From Euptelea pleiosperma (taxonomy: Eukaryota; Streptophyta; Magnoliopsida; Ranunculales; Eupteleaceae): a stretch of DNA of 64,000 bases. Location: contig CM068542.1 in assembly GCA_035048495.1 (NCBI GenBank), positions 41,817,109-41,881,108 on the forward strand, in the 5' to 3' direction. Under the pieces are notes generated by a model. The model saw only the letters and a list, made by a program, of their open reading frames with translations, searched no databases and was not told the DNA's origin. A program made the translations under genes and the position numbers. Positions within the stretch are counted from its first letter, which is position 1; the number at the start of each line of letters is the position of its first letter. Positions 43,461-55,990 of the stretch are shown piece after piece.

Positions 43461-43981
43461 TAGGGCCTGTTTGATAACGCATCGCGGCGGGCAAATAAAA
43501 TATTTAGCCGCGCTAATATTTGCTCGGCTGCGTTTGGCAGCCACTCACCCTCGGCGAATATTTAGCCGGGCCCATATATTTGCCCTCCCTGCGCGGGAAA
43601 ATATTTGATCACCCTTCCTCCCCTGTGAAAATATTTTCACTCCGATTATGCCTTGGTGAGAAATTTTTATTTTCTTGTCAGAAAATCACTATTTCAATAA
43701 AAATTAATTTTTTTTAATATATAAAAAAGATAAAAATGAATTTTCTTTTATCCTTTGACATAATATGTGGTTCCTGCACTAACCCAACCTATTTTTGACT
43801 TACTTTGATATGTGGGATCCACTCAAATTGAAAGAAAATAAAGTAAGCTGAAGTGAGCTAGCTCATACACGTACCAAACATTGTTAAATATTGATATGAG
43901 CAAATATTTAGCCAAGATAATATTTGCCTGGCTAAATATTCGCCGTCAGAACTCTTTTTCTTACGTACCAAACAGACCCTT
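43461..43981. mobile_element. Palindromic TAGGGCCTGTTTG element
   Basis: Ends TAGGGCCTGTTTGATAACGC and TACCAAACAGACCCTTA; internal AATATTTAGCC motifs occur in both orientations. Its right arm resembles the laccase intron 3 sequence at 5923-6225. The ends suggest hAT; the target duplication is not resolved. Confidence 0.6.
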
Positions 43982-44284
43982 AAGGTCAGGTAGGGATCTG
44001 CCTATCCCTAAGCTTACTTACCAAAAAGGAAAAAGATGCAACCAGCGGTGTGAATCTAGTCTGCAAACACTTGTTGCCTTCTGTGCGCATTTGTATACTC
44101 TAAGAGTACGCAACCGTTTGCATACAAGATTTTTTCAATTTTTTGTCTGACTGTCTAGTAAATGGTGGGCTAAACATCCATGAGGTTAGTGGGCCTAGAT
44201 AGCAGTGGTGAGTAACAAAACTCGTGCTTCCTCACACCAAAAAGTGTGAGGTATACCTTGTTACATCACGACTAATGGTCGCGA

Positions 44285-47000
44285 TGTAACAAGCTGTTGG
44301 TCACACCTTTGGCATCAGCTACTGTTGCTCACGCTCTTGACATCAGCTAGCACCATTTTTGCTACTATTGGACCAATTTATTGAAGGGTACCTTTGGTAT
44401 CCCATAGGTAATGATCCAAAGGAAAAAGATGTAACAAGGTATGGCTAAAACTTTAGCAAATGCGGGAGCATGATTTTTGTTACTCGCCGTTGTCATCTGG
44501 GCCACTGACTGCATTGATGTTTGTCCCATCTCTTGGTGTAAAATACACACCAAACATCACCCTGATTGATACTCTCTGACCTATTAGATATTTTAGTACT
44601 TTTTAAGGTGTTCTAATAGCCGTTGATTTGAACCTTTATTTGAGTACTAAAACCAACGGCTAAATATCATCAAAGAAGCTGATTCTTGGTATAAATGTCT
44701 ACTAAGGGGTGAGCTAAACATCCATGCGGTCAGTGGACCAAGATGGCAGCAGTGAGTAACAAAAATGCACTTCCTCATTTGTAAAGACGTCAGGTATACC
44801 ATGTTACATCACGACCCTCATCTAAATTAGTATTAGTCCCGGTGGTCGAATAAGGAGTGGGCTAACTGTCCATAGGTCAGTAGACCCAAAGAGGTGTACC
44901 ATGGGCTTTTTTCGGGGGTGGACATTTCAATCGCCGTGTCTTTGTTTGAGGAGTGGGCAGTGGACCTCTTTTAAGTTTGTTCAAGTTGAGTGGATGAGGG
45001 GTAAAATCATCATTTAAAGATAGGGTCCATCAGGGGGCATAATTTTTGGACTTAAATTTTCATCCAAAATCTCGTGCCTGGATCCCGAGAATCCAACGGT
45101 GGTTTTGCATTGGCAAAAGTGTATGTCAGCTTATTCCTCTTTTTGTACTCCTTGGGATTCGTGTTCTCGGCCGTGGATCTCGAGAATCCACGGTGGTTGT
45201 TATGGCTGAGCTGGCATCACTCTTTTTACTTTGGTCGAGGCTGACAGCCACAGTTGGGTAAGCTTACCTGAGCTTATAGCTTAGACATAATTCCGACGGC
45301 TGGACATCAGTAATGCATTTATTTTTTGATGTGTAGGTCCATCAAGGCGTGGCCAAAACATTCATGGGGTCAGTGGGCCCGAAAGAATGCGCAAGTGGCA
45401 TTTTCGAAAGGTTTTTGTATCAAAATTTTGATATAGAATTTTGTATCATAGATTTTTTTCCTCGCGAAATTTGTGCGGTTGAGCCATGGACCATATCAGA
45501 TTCAAGAACTCTGCGATCCAAGTGGCAGTAGATTTTTTATGGTAGAAAATGATAATTTTACGCTTTTGCTTCATTTTCTCCCTCTTTCGACAATATTGCT
45601 TTAGCAATTTTGTTTGCATTCCACCACACCCCAAACATACCACGTGTCATGCTCTTTCGGGTCCACTGAAGCTATGAATGCTTGGCCCACCTCTTGTTGG
45701 CTCTGCACACCAAAAAAAACAGCCTGATTGGTTATCTTTTAGCATTTGATTCTAGCATTTTTCTCATCATGGGGCTCGAAATCCATACAAGGGCTTGTTG
45801 AAGAACCCAATTCTAGGCTGATTTTTTGCGTGTGGGCCACACATTCGTAGGGTCAGTGGCGGCCCACACTCATAGGGTCAGTGGCACCGAAAGAGCATGG
45901 TACATTGCACTTCTGGGGCGGATCAAACTTATGTCCACCATGGGTAGAACGAACTCTATTTTCCCGCAGTGTCTCGGACAATCTTTTTCATGTTTTGTCT
46001 CCTTTTCGGGTTAAACTAGGGAAAAGAAATCTTTGATTACCAACATCGACGGACCAAGCATGAGTAACAACTAACAAGCTGTTGCTCATGCTTTTGGTGT
46101 CAGCTACGCTTTTGGCGTCAGCTAGAACCATTTTTGTTACAATTGGATCAATTTATTGAAGCGTAACTTTAGTATCCTTGGGAAATGATTTCTAAAAGGG
46201 GAAAAGATGTAACAAGGTAAGCCTGAAACTTTTTCAAATAGGGAAGCAGGATTTTTGTTACTCTGTCATCTGGGCCCACCGACCGCATTGATGTTTGTCC
46301 CATCCCTTGGTGTAAATACACACCAATTAAACATCACCCTGATTGGTAGTCTCTAACCATTAGATTTCAGTACTTTTTAAGGCGTTTAATAGCTTTATTT
46401 GAATACTAAACCAACGGCTAAAAAAACATCAAAGAAGCTGATTTTTGTTATGAATGTCTACTAAGGGGTGAGCTAAACATCCATGCGGTCAGTGGGCCAA
46501 GATGGCAGCAGTAACACAAATGCGCTTCCACATTTGAAAAGATCTCAGGTATACCTTGTTACATCATGACCGTGATCTAAATTAGTAGTACCCTTGGTGG
46601 TCCAATAAGGAGTGGGCTAACTGTTCATAGGTCAGTAGACCCAAAAAGAGTACACCATGTGAAGAAAGGGTTAGGATCCACGGACATAAATTTTTGGATT
46701 TAAATTTTCACCTAAAATCTCGTCGGTGGATCCCGAGAATCCAACAGTGGTTTTGCTTTGGCAAAAGTGAACGTGGGCTCACCACTATCAACCACCTTTG
46801 GATTCTCGGGATCCAAGGACGAGAATTTGGGTGAAAATTTAAGTCCAAAATTTACGCGGATCCCGACCCTTTAGGGGCCCAAGAGTCCCATCTTTTTGTA
46901 CCCCTCTCGGGAGTCGTGTTCTTGGCCGTGGATCTAGAGAATCCAATGGTGGTTGTTAGCACTGAGCTGGCATCACTTTGGGCGGCGCTGACAACCACCA
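44285..47000. repeat. Tandem segmental duplication, period about 1.8 kb
   Basis: 44285-45250 and 46080-47000 share the same ordered landmarks: AACAAGCTGTTG, CAATTTATTGAAG, GATGTAACAAGGTA, CATTGATGTTTGTCCCATC, AAACATCACCCTGATTG, AGCTAAACATCCATGCGGTC, CTAAATTAGTA, GGAGTGGGCTAACTGT, GGACTTAAATTTTCA, GATCCCGAGAATCCAAC. The spacing between matching landmarks is about 1,790 bp at the left. The unit consists of MITE-derived sequence; no genes. Confidence 0.75.
46667..46872. mobile_element. Palindromic MITE, GAATCCAACGGTGG family
   Basis: Starts GGGTTAGGATCCACGGACAT, ends with complementary GCGGATCCCGACCC. Internal arms: TTTAAATTTTCACC, CTCGTCGGTGGATCCC, GAGAATCCAAC. Confidence 0.65.
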
Positions 47001-47055
47001 TTGGATTCTAAAAATCCACGGCCGAGAGCATGACTGCCAAGAGGGGGCTCTAGAC
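46890..47055. mobile_element. Palindromic MITE, GGAGTCGTGTTC/GAATCCAATGGTGG family
   Basis: Left TACCCCTCTCGGGAGTCG with GGCCGTGGATC; right the complement ending GCATGACTGCCAAGAGGGG. Closely related to 63000-63220. Confidence 0.65.
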
Positions 47056-48220
47056 GAAATTTTGTACTAAAGGACGAAAATGCCATTCTCTTCAACCTTG
47101 GAACCAGGGTTTGAGTTTAGGCCAAAACCCAAACCCCAAATCAAACATAAAAAGAGGAGATTAAAAATAAAAATTAAAACCCATGTAGGTAAACTTAAGA
47201 TTTTTTTTTCGATTTTTTGCTGAATTAAACGAATATTGAGAAGAAAAGATCCCCCAAACAAAATAGATAAAACTCATGAAGGATTATTTTAAAATTGAGA
47301 GAACCCATCTTTCCAAAATCCATGTCTCAAAAGCTTAAAATATAAATTGCTTTGTCTTGTTTTTCATTTATGTTAATGAAAATTTTAAAACTAAAATTTT
47401 ATGCTGTTTTTTTTTTTCTTTTCTTTTTTTAACCTTGGGTTTTAAATTATTACCGGAGTGGTGGCCGGCTGACCATGAGACTCCGGTGGGATGGTTGCCG
47501 GTGATGGGCGGCCAACCCATTGGAATCCCTTGGCTGGCCGTCCACCATAACTGTTTGTGGGGTTTGGGTTTTTTCTCAAACCCTTATGTCAAAGGTTGAA
47601 GACAAGGGCATTTTTGCCATTTAGTAAAAAAATTGGTAGTCAACTCGGGTCAACACTGGTCAAATGACCGTGGCCCGAATCATAGGGGGGTATGTCAGCT
47701 TTTTCAAATTGTAGGGGGGAATGTCAAATTTTAAAGATAACATGGGGGGGTATGTCAAAAATTCTCTAAAAAAAAAAAAGGTATTCATGATGGTCAAAGC
47801 CACTCAAGAAGTGTCATATGAGAAAGCCTAAAGAAAGAAAAATCAGAGGAGGTTAACAGAAATATAAATCATTTCTCAAGGGTGATCATAACCATCTGAT
47901 CTGCATACTTATATTTGGAACATGTGATTTTACTCCGCACAACGTGGTCATCGTTTCGTAAGAACAAACAACGGTTGTGCAATATGGATCAATCATGTGG
48001 GTAATCTTCATCTTGTTGCAGTTGGCAGTCACCCACAACGTTGCAAACCGGATGGGCCTGATCCTGGGCCTTGCTTTTGTTAATTTGTAAAACCTCTGAT
48101 GGCCCGCCTTGTTTGCTGTCTTCCATCCTCTATTCTGATCTAGATTCAAGCTATTTAAGGATCCTTCGATTAATTATGTAAGAAAAGTTTGGTATAGAAT
48201 CACTCAAAATACTGCGTAGC
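47056..48220. other. Intergenic 3' of beta-xylosidase, with short GGGGGGTATGTCA repeats
   Basis: GGGGGGTATGTCA or close variants recur at about 47685, 47713 and 47745 in a 70-bp stretch. A T-rich run at 47408-47430. GCCGGTGATGGGCGGCC-type short inverted motifs at 47460-47540. No gene supported. Confidence 0.4.
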
Positions 48221-48504
48221 ACACTCTTTCGGGCCCACTGACCCATGAATTTTTGGACCACACCTTGGTGGACCTACACGCCAAAAATCAGCTCCGACCA
48301 GTTTCATGAATAGCCTGTGGATAGGTTCCAAAGCCCATGATGAAAAACTGCTCGGTGGACCAAAACTGTTCCACCAAGAGCATGACAGATGGCATTTTTA
48401 GTGAATTCTGTATCATAGTTTTTTTTCCAACTTCACCGACGGTTCAACACATGAAGCACGTGGTGAACAAAGAGCCAGTTATTGATTTATAGGTATTTGC
48501 TAAG

Positions 48505-48770
48505 AGTCGGGATCGGGGGACAACCATTTGGAGGACCCACATAGAAGATGAATCAATGGATGTTTTTTGGTGAGGATGATCTCTATGGTGAGGAGATCAT
48601 CCTCACAAAAATTCAAATCATTCTGATATTCGTAGACTGGTTTAAAAGTTGAAGAATTATGGACCGTCTATTTTTACCATGTAACTTGAAAACCACATTT
48701 GATGGGGTGAGAAATTTCAGAATGGGATGATTTTGTGTTGGGGTGATCTATATGGTGAGGAGATCATCCT
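48505..48770. repeat. Truncated GGGTCGGACTCC-family MITE
   Basis: AGTCGGGATCGGGGGACAAC, then GAAGATGAATCAATGGATG, CTCTATGGTGAGGAGATCAT, ATATGGTGAGGAGATCATCC. It stops abruptly at 48770 before the right terminal arm. Confidence 0.7.
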
Positions 48771-49244
48771 GGAGCCTCAAACCAGCCAGCGTCTGAACTG
48801 CCGAGCTTCATTCGGCCCAACATACTAGGCCCAAGCCCATATTGTTTACATAAAAGGCTTTTAAATGAAGGGCCCAAAGCTGCAGGCAATCCAGCCCAAG
48901 GTCACGGACCTTAATGCCCATTGGAACATCCCCTACTCCAACATGGCTCGGAGTATGTATTACCCAATCAATTGATTTGCGGGGCTACGATTATTCCAGG
49001 AGATGGTCCTCAAGTTTAACGGTTGTGATCAATTGATTTGCGTGTGTGCTATAGTGGGGCCACACTGACATACAGAGGGTCATCAACAAGAGTATCAAAA
49101 AAAACCAAACATTTCCTTCATTTGGATCACATGAAACAACTGAGAAAATTTTGACAAACTCTCTCAATTTACAGTTAATCAACTTCCCTTTGAAGCTCTT
49201 ATTAACAATCTTCATAAATTAAGTTGGACACCCATTTTTTCCTT

Positions 49245-52200
49245 TCAAATTCTCAGATTCAAAGAGTGTTTCAAGCTCCCAACATGTAGTACATGTGATC
49301 CCAAGGCCACTTTTCTACTCCCAAGTTCATCAACCACACTCAAATCCTTGCACACATCCACCTTGAATTTCACCACTTCTTCCCTTTGGGATGTCAAGAA
49401 AACCTTCTCAAACCCTAACAACTGCTTCTTAGGGGAGTTATGAACAGATGGAGGAGTGGAGAACAAGAAAATTGTATGACTTCCACTCATTCTCCCCATG
49501 TTCTTTACTCTCAAATGAATATCAAAAGCTAGGTTTTGGCAACTGTTCTCAAAGAGCTCTATGGATTTGCATGTTTGAGAGTGGCAAATGTGACCCTCTT
49601 CTAAGGGAATTGAGACTTGTTTAGGTGCTTTCACAAGTTTATGATTGAAATTGGAAAAGCTTAGCCCATCACCAAATGTATATATGGTTTCACCTGTGTA
49701 GAACCGATATGTCCGGCCAGGGTAGCCCGTCGCAGGATCCGGTCTCATGTTCATGTTCGTCATGGGAACCTTATCTGCAAATTCTTGTGGGTACCATGTC
49801 ATGGGTAGTCTTCCACCTGAGGATCAAACAAATTACAGTTTAGAGCGACGAATTTACGAGACAATCCCATGTTTTTTTTTTCTTTGTTTGATAAATGTAG
49901 AACTACTAACTTACTTGGATTATAATACCCAAAGATGACATCTGCTATAGCGGCACCGCCGGCTTCGCCAGGGTAACCAACCCAAAGGATACTAGTAATT
50001 TTGTCGTTGCCTTTGGCGAACGAGATATCCATGCCTCCTCCAGACATAATTACAAGAATCACAGGTCCCTTGGCTACCTTTGTAACCTCGGTTATTAGAA
50101 GCGTTTGTTGTCCAGGGAGATGAAGGTCAAGCCTGTCGCGGCTCTCCGCTTCGATCGATTGATCGGCACCTACTATTAAAACAGTGGCGTCTGCTTGGGC
50201 TGCTATTTTCTTTGCATCATCTACTTGAGCACTTGCACATGCTACATTGGAGCAGCCAGGTGAATAAAGAGTCGGAACCGACGCCGTTAAGCCTTGCAGA
50301 GGGGTTGTATACTTGCATGGAGTGCCTGCAAACATTAGAAAACTTCATCATATAATCAATCTGGACTGTCCATTAATAGGACCCACACTCACATATAAGA
50401 TATGAATCCTAGAACGTTGATTAAGTGAATAAATTTAAGAAATACACAAGTTTATGAAATGATCAAGATACCTTCATAGTTGCCAATCATGGTTTTTGTG
50501 ACGTTGGCATTGGGTCCGATAACTGCCAAGGACTTAATGGCAGTTGGCGATAACGGCAAGCATCCTGCGCTGTTCTTCAGCAAGACGATCCCTTGTCTCG
50601 CAGCTTCACGGGCCAGCTCTTGATTCTCCGGGGTGCACACATCCTTGGGACCCAGTTTTCCATAGATTTGCTTGCTCGGATCACCATCAAAGAACCCGAG
50701 TCGAATCAGAGTGCCAAAATTGTTAGAGATTGCCTTGTCGATTGCTGACTCGGTCAAAAGTCCACCTTTCACGGCGGCTTCAGTGTGCTGCCCGAGGAAA
50801 CTTCCACAATTAAGATCCAGTCCTGTTGATGTTAAACAAACAACAATTGATCAGAGCCATCCATCAACGGAGCATGGAACCTAGAGGATGATCAATCGTC
50901 GACCATAAATCTAAGGAAATGCAATCACCTGCCAATATAGCCTTAGCAGCAGCCTCCTCAGGGGTTTTGGTGTAGTGTTGGGACTTGTAGAACACATCCA
51001 CTGAATCACAATCCGAGACTATGTAACTGCATGCGCCCAAAAATAAACTAATTAAACTCATTAAGAATCAAATATAGAGAAAGATCTAACTTGTGCACTA
51101 GTGTAACGGTCACACTGGGTCCCTGTGAACCAGTGGGGCCCTAAAATGTTGCCTAATGCATGATACAATGAAACGAGGTATTGCAATCCTGTGCTGAACG
51201 GCTTCGCGAGCATTCGATTGGATGTGGGGACTACCAAATGTTGAGCCCCAGATTTGATTAGTTCTAACAATGCCGGATCAACCATTAATCACTCGGATCA
51301 CACAAGGCCATCGTTATCTTTGTTATGTGGATAATGTTCTAGTGTTTTACGCATACAATAATCTTCCTTTTATGTCTTAAAAGATATAACCGAGGTTTAA
51401 TAGGGGTCGTTATAATGGTATAATGGACTGGGAGCGTTCCCATTTTTTCCGTTACAACGGATTGTAACACTTGGGCAAAACGGAAAATAAAAAAAAAATA
51501 GAAATAATGGCGCTGAAATTCAAATTCTCAAATTTCAAAAACAAAAATAATGGAAAAATAACTGAAATAGTGGCCCTATTTTTTCCAGAAAATAGCGGTC
51601 GTTATTTTTGTTATAATAGAAAAATCACAGAAAAAAATTATGGGGGGGGGGAGGAGGTCCGAATCCGTTATAACGGCTGTTTTTTGAACCATGGATATAA
51701 CGAGGAGGAGCCTTTGATCGGATGTTTCAAAAGATTGATACATGCTTCCTCAAAATGACACGTGGCCCACCATTGATGGACCTGCACACTAAAAATCAGC
51801 TTCATGAACTGTCCCTTTTGTTTCATCCGAATTTGATGACGAATTAATCCATTCAGGCAAAAGTTCCGCCCCACGGGCGTAACGCAAATCAAGGGCGGAC
51901 AAACAAACATGGAGTGAGCCAAATCACTTTTTGGAATATTCTTTTTTCAAACGGGACTTCTCTACGTGTTGCTGGGCGACCCGTGACTTACTTTTCTCCG
52001 CCTTTTGGATCAAGCAATGTCGTGACTCGTCAGCCAAAAAATTTCTAAGTTGCCACTTGGCGCATCTCCACTTGACAACCCGGGGATTCTTTTTCGGTGC
52101 GATACTCCTGTTTTAAAAGAGTAAATTTTGATGACAGGGCCCTGTCATCGAGGCTGATGACAGGGCTCAATATGAACCACGTGGCATACTCTAATAGGAC

Positions 52201-55200
52201 TCTGACCATATGGATGTTTGGCCAATTCCTAGGTGGAGCTACAAACCAAAAATCAGCCCCAGTAGTGAAAGGCGCTAGTGACCAAAAATGGCTATGACAT
52301 CATGAAAACATGCACAAGTTCTTCGTACCTGCATCCACTGGCTTGCATTGAGATGCTACTTTGTTAACTAACAACCGGGACCATGAAATAAGTGTTGAAG
52401 CCAGAGTAAAACTTCTATAACTGCGTTCTGACAGATGCTTCTGCCACAATAAAAATCAAAGACCACGTGGCATACTCTTAGTGGACGTGAACCGTATGGA
52501 TGTTTGGCCAGTCCCTCAGTGGACCTTTAAACCAACAATCAGCCAGATTAGTGATTTCTAAAAGATTCGATTGAAGCTATTTTCATGGGTTGATTTTAAC
52601 GGTAAGAATTCGAGCATTATTGAGCGTCATTTGGGTCAAATATCCAAAGGCTTTAGATCACTAATCAGGCTGAATGTTGGTTCAGAGGTCCACTGAGGGA
52701 CTGGACAAACATCCATACGGTCAGAGTCCACTAAAAGTATGCCACGTGGCTTATGTTTTGCATTGTGACAGAAGCATCTGTGAGAACGCTGTGATAGAAG
52801 TTTTACTCCAAATAAACGGCTACGGACTACAAGTAAAACTTTTGTCCAAATCACACAATCACAAGCCAATGAGTTCTCGGCACGTACACCTCAAAGCAAA
52901 AGCACATGAGTATGTAGCAAAAGCACTAGTGTACATGCCGAGAACTCAATGGCTTGTGATTGTGTGATTTGCAATCCGTTCGGACAGAAGATTTACTCAC
53001 CGACGACCAACCTCAGTGAGTGACGTGTAACACGTATCTAGCGGTCATTGTGCCTTACAGAGTGATGGGGGTATGGAATGAAGAATCTTATTTTGTCAGC
53101 CCATCCAAGAAGTGTCGGTCAATCCAAAAGGAGTGGGGTCCACAAAATAGCCAGCTCAAATCAATTACTGTGGGCCATGTGTATATGATTTTTAAAGTCT
53201 AGTTCTTATCTGTTTCCTTTCTATGTAAACAGACCAGGCAATGCCACGTGGCATCTAGCTAGGGGTGTCAATTTTACCCCTTCAACCGAAACAGAATCAG
53301 AACCCCAACCGAACCCGATACGAACCCTAACTGATATATAAATATTGTGTTAAAATTGTAATATTATCAAGATTTTTACCAATATACCTAGAACCGGAAA
53401 CAAATAATTGATTCCGGTTCCAGATCCAACCGGTAAGTGCCGGCAATATCAGTTCTGGTTCTGAGTTCCTTAGGAACCAAAAACCGGAACCTGTTGACAC
53501 TCCTACATGTAGCACATGTGCTGTATGGCCATGGCATGCAATACATTCCATTGTGGTATGGTTGGTTGGGTCATGGGTTGCCCAACGCACACTGACCCAC
53601 CAATATGGCCTGCATTGTTGTAAAGGAAAATGATAGCGACAAGACAACAATGTAGTATCGTTGTCCTTAGGTCCAGACCGTTGGATGGTCTTTGAGCATT
53701 GTGGGGATGTAAATCCCGATGACCATAGCAACAATGACTACAGACACTAAGGATGATAAATCCCATAATTAAAACATGCAAAGATTAAGGAAAGAGAAGA
53801 GACCCATTTAAGTTCCATTCGCCTCTGATGACACCAGCCAGTAGGTCCGGGTCGGCGCAGGTCGGTATGCCGTTAACTTGGTTGTAAGAGCACATAACAC
53901 TAGCAACATTCCCATCAATTACACAGCTCTTGAATGGAGGTTGATAAGTGTCATCCATGTCCTGTTTGGTAACCTATCACCACAGGCAAATCAAAAAAAA
54001 AAAAAAACATTAAATCCAAGAAACCTTAAAACTTTTGCAATTTTCTTAGTTTTATATTTACCTGAGCATTGAAATGGTATCGATCTACGCCTTTCCAATC
54101 ATCCAAATCGTAGGCTGTATAATGCTTACAACAAGCGGCTACCTTAAGTCGATTCGGGTCACCGCCGTCGGTTTGTTGCAAACCTTTCACATAACCTGAT
54201 CCATATTTGCTTGAGAGCAATGGGTCTTCCCCTGGAGTCTCTTGGCCTCTTCCCCATCTGGGGTCTCTGAATATATTGATATTTGGACTCCAAAACGTCA
54301 ACCCGGCTAAACCCACATTGTACATCGCTCTAGCTTCAGTAGAGACCACCTGCAAACCAGTAATGTAGCGACACTATTATTTGTTGGGACCTAAAATGGG
54401 ACCCAAATCCGACCAAATCGAAACGAGGCAGCGGAAGAATATTTTTGTCTACCTGTTGATTAATTGGTTCAAGAAGGATCGATCGAGATCCAATCAATTC
54501 TCGTCAAATATGTAGGGTAATCAAGTACTCATTGATGCCCTACCGCAAGCAGCTTGTGGATGTACATTGAGATACATAGACGTATGTACAATGTACAATG
54601 TACAATGTACAATGTGCGGTTCATTTTTCGGATTCCAGATCGCGCAAGGGGCTTACTAGGTTTCATGTTAGAATTAGAAAATGTTACAGTTTTACAGAAT
54701 CGATCTAGCTTTCCTACTATTTTTACGGTCTGATTCGATTTTCAGAGACTTGCACATATAGATCCTTACTTATCTAAGCAAAAGATTGAAGTGTTGTAGT
54801 AGTAAATTTGAAGTTTTTCAAAATCCTTGAACCCATAATATTTATAATCCCACCCACTGTCTTGTACCAAGTATACAACTAGTTGATTCCATGTATCATA
54901 ACTAGCACATCTCACCCACCATCATATTAAAAGCAAAGGATGCAAAAATTTCCAAACCAAACATTTATGAATCCACCCACCCACTTCCTTTTACCAATTA
55001 TAAATAATTTCATTCATCCATTTTAAGTAATAAATCACTCCCTCAAGCAAATGTGATAGAAGAATTTCCAAATCTCTTAGCTTTTCAAAGATCAAAATCT
55101 CAGCAGATATTTAAAAAAAAAAAAAACTGAACCAATCACTGTTGCAGTCGGAAAAGTAGAATTCACTACTTCAATCTATAAATCACCCATTTCATCTCTA

Positions 55201-55990
55201 ATTAGATCAAAGGAAAACAGAGAAATGCGCGGTATCGCAAGTGTGAGTTTGATTAGAGCTTACCCACCAAGAAAAAGAAAAAGAAAAGTGAAGAACAAGT
55301 ATTAAGTTTAATATGATTCAAACCCATTACTCAAAATTCAAACCTACCAATGATCTTCAAAATCCAAACCAATCTATCAAACAACAAACGTAAAAAGAAA
55401 CCCAGATTTTCTCTCCTTCAAATCTCAACCCCATTACTCAAAATCAAAAACCTGTATCTAAAATCTAATTGTGAATCAAACCCATCAATCATAAAACTCA
55501 AAAACCCAGATTAAACAAACAGAATTTCTCCAAAAAAATTGAAAGAAAAAGAAAAAAAAAAGGGTACCTTTCCAATGGCCTGAAACAGAGACGTGTTAAA
55601 CGATGCCGCCGTTAAGATCACCTGAGGGAAGCTTGTAGCGCCAGGGACCACATTAGAGAAATGTGTCCCAGGACCAACGTAAGAAACACCATGTAAAGCT
55701 TCAGACCACCATTCATAGCTCGGAATTCCAAGCCTACTAACAGCCCCAGCTTTATTCACCAAAAACGTTATTTTCTCCTGCAATGTGAGTCTCTTCACCA
55801 AATCATCCACTCTTGCAGCAATCTCCAGCGAAGAATTACAGAATCCGAAAGTAGCCAAGTTGGGATTCTTGCCAACATCACAGGCAAAAACAGGAGATTG
55901 GCCTAAAACCCCTTTAGTGCACACAAGAAAGAATAGATGAAGAAAGACTAATAAAACAGAGCCTTTTGCTCTGTTTTCGATAGAACTCAT
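49245..55990 (-). CDS. BXL: Beta-D-xylosidase / alpha-L-arabinofuranosidase, GH3, 7 exons, 770 aa
   Basis: Secreted glycoside hydrolase family 3 enzyme that releases xylose (and often arabinose) from wall xylan and arabinan ends. Exons: 55568-55990, 54062-54349, 53804-53973, 50929-51026, 50472-50822, 49915-50325, 49245-49816; reading frame and phases agree throughout and the length is typical. Start ATG at 55990; hydrophobic signal peptide about residues 11-30. GH3 N-domain landmarks: [10 protein letters not shown] (about 92-101), [20 protein letters not shown] in exon 2, CCKHYTAYD, and VSDCDSV at 297-303, where the first Asp of SDCD is the usual nucleophile. The C-terminal domain has [21 protein letters not shown] and GYPGEAGG, and the fibronectin III-like tail follows [10 protein letters not shown]. 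Exon 3 uses a weak donor, GTCTCT. The start of exon 7 with GGRLP-type sequence is family-typical. Confidence 0.96.
51391..51693. mobile_element. hAT-like MITE, CAAGGTTTAAA family, in BXL intron 3
   Basis: 303 bp with ends CGAGGTTTAATAGGGG and TTTTTTGAACCATG; perfect 8-bp target duplication GATATAAC (51383-51390 and 51694-51701). Confidence 0.85.
52404..52808. mobile_element. Large palindromic MITE in BXL intron 3
   Basis: 405 bp from GAGTAAAACTTCTATAACTG to GCTGTGATAGAAGTTTTACTC, with GACAGATGCTTCTG, CCACGTGGCATACTC and GGATGTTTGGCCAGTCC and their complements. Target duplication not evident. It is the intact counterpart of the interrupted copy at 2310-2620. Confidence 0.7.
52832..52998. mobile_element. 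GAGTAAAACTTC-family MITE in BXL intron 3
   Basis: AAGTAAAACTTTTGTCC to GGACAGAAGATTTACTC, with the CCAATGAGTTCTCGGCACGT core and complement. Target duplication degraded. Confidence 0.7.
53260..53505. mobile_element. hAT-like MITE, TAGGGGTGTCAA family, in BXL intron 3
   Basis: 246 bp, ends TAGGGGTGTCAATTTTACCC and GTTGACACTCCTA; 8-bp target duplication with one mismatch, CATCTAGC (53252-53259) and CATGTAGC (53506-53513). Interior with GAACCGGAA-like runs. Confidence 0.8.
54582..54613. repeat. ATGTACA heptamer tandem repeat in BXL intron 1
   Basis: Four consecutive copies of ATGTACA. It lies in the 1.2-kb first intron (54350-55567), which otherwise shows nothing beyond AT-rich DNA. Confidence 0.85.

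Noticed and set aside
47357..47599. Plus-strand ORF with GC-rich middle (WWPADHETPVGWLP)
   Set aside because: Short, starting in a T-rich run; no domain, and the GC-rich part consists of small repeated GCCGG/GGCCG motifs.
51061..51285. Minus-strand ORF between BXL exons 3 and 4
   Set aside because: It lies within intron 3, has no GH3 similarity, and does not fit the exon phases.
4310..55990. Metabolic gene cluster for wall or phenylpropanoid chemistry (SK, laccase, BXL)
   Set aside because: All lie on one strand, but they are 10-20 kb apart, separated by repeats and an unrelated oxidoreductase, and no shared promoter motif was seen.
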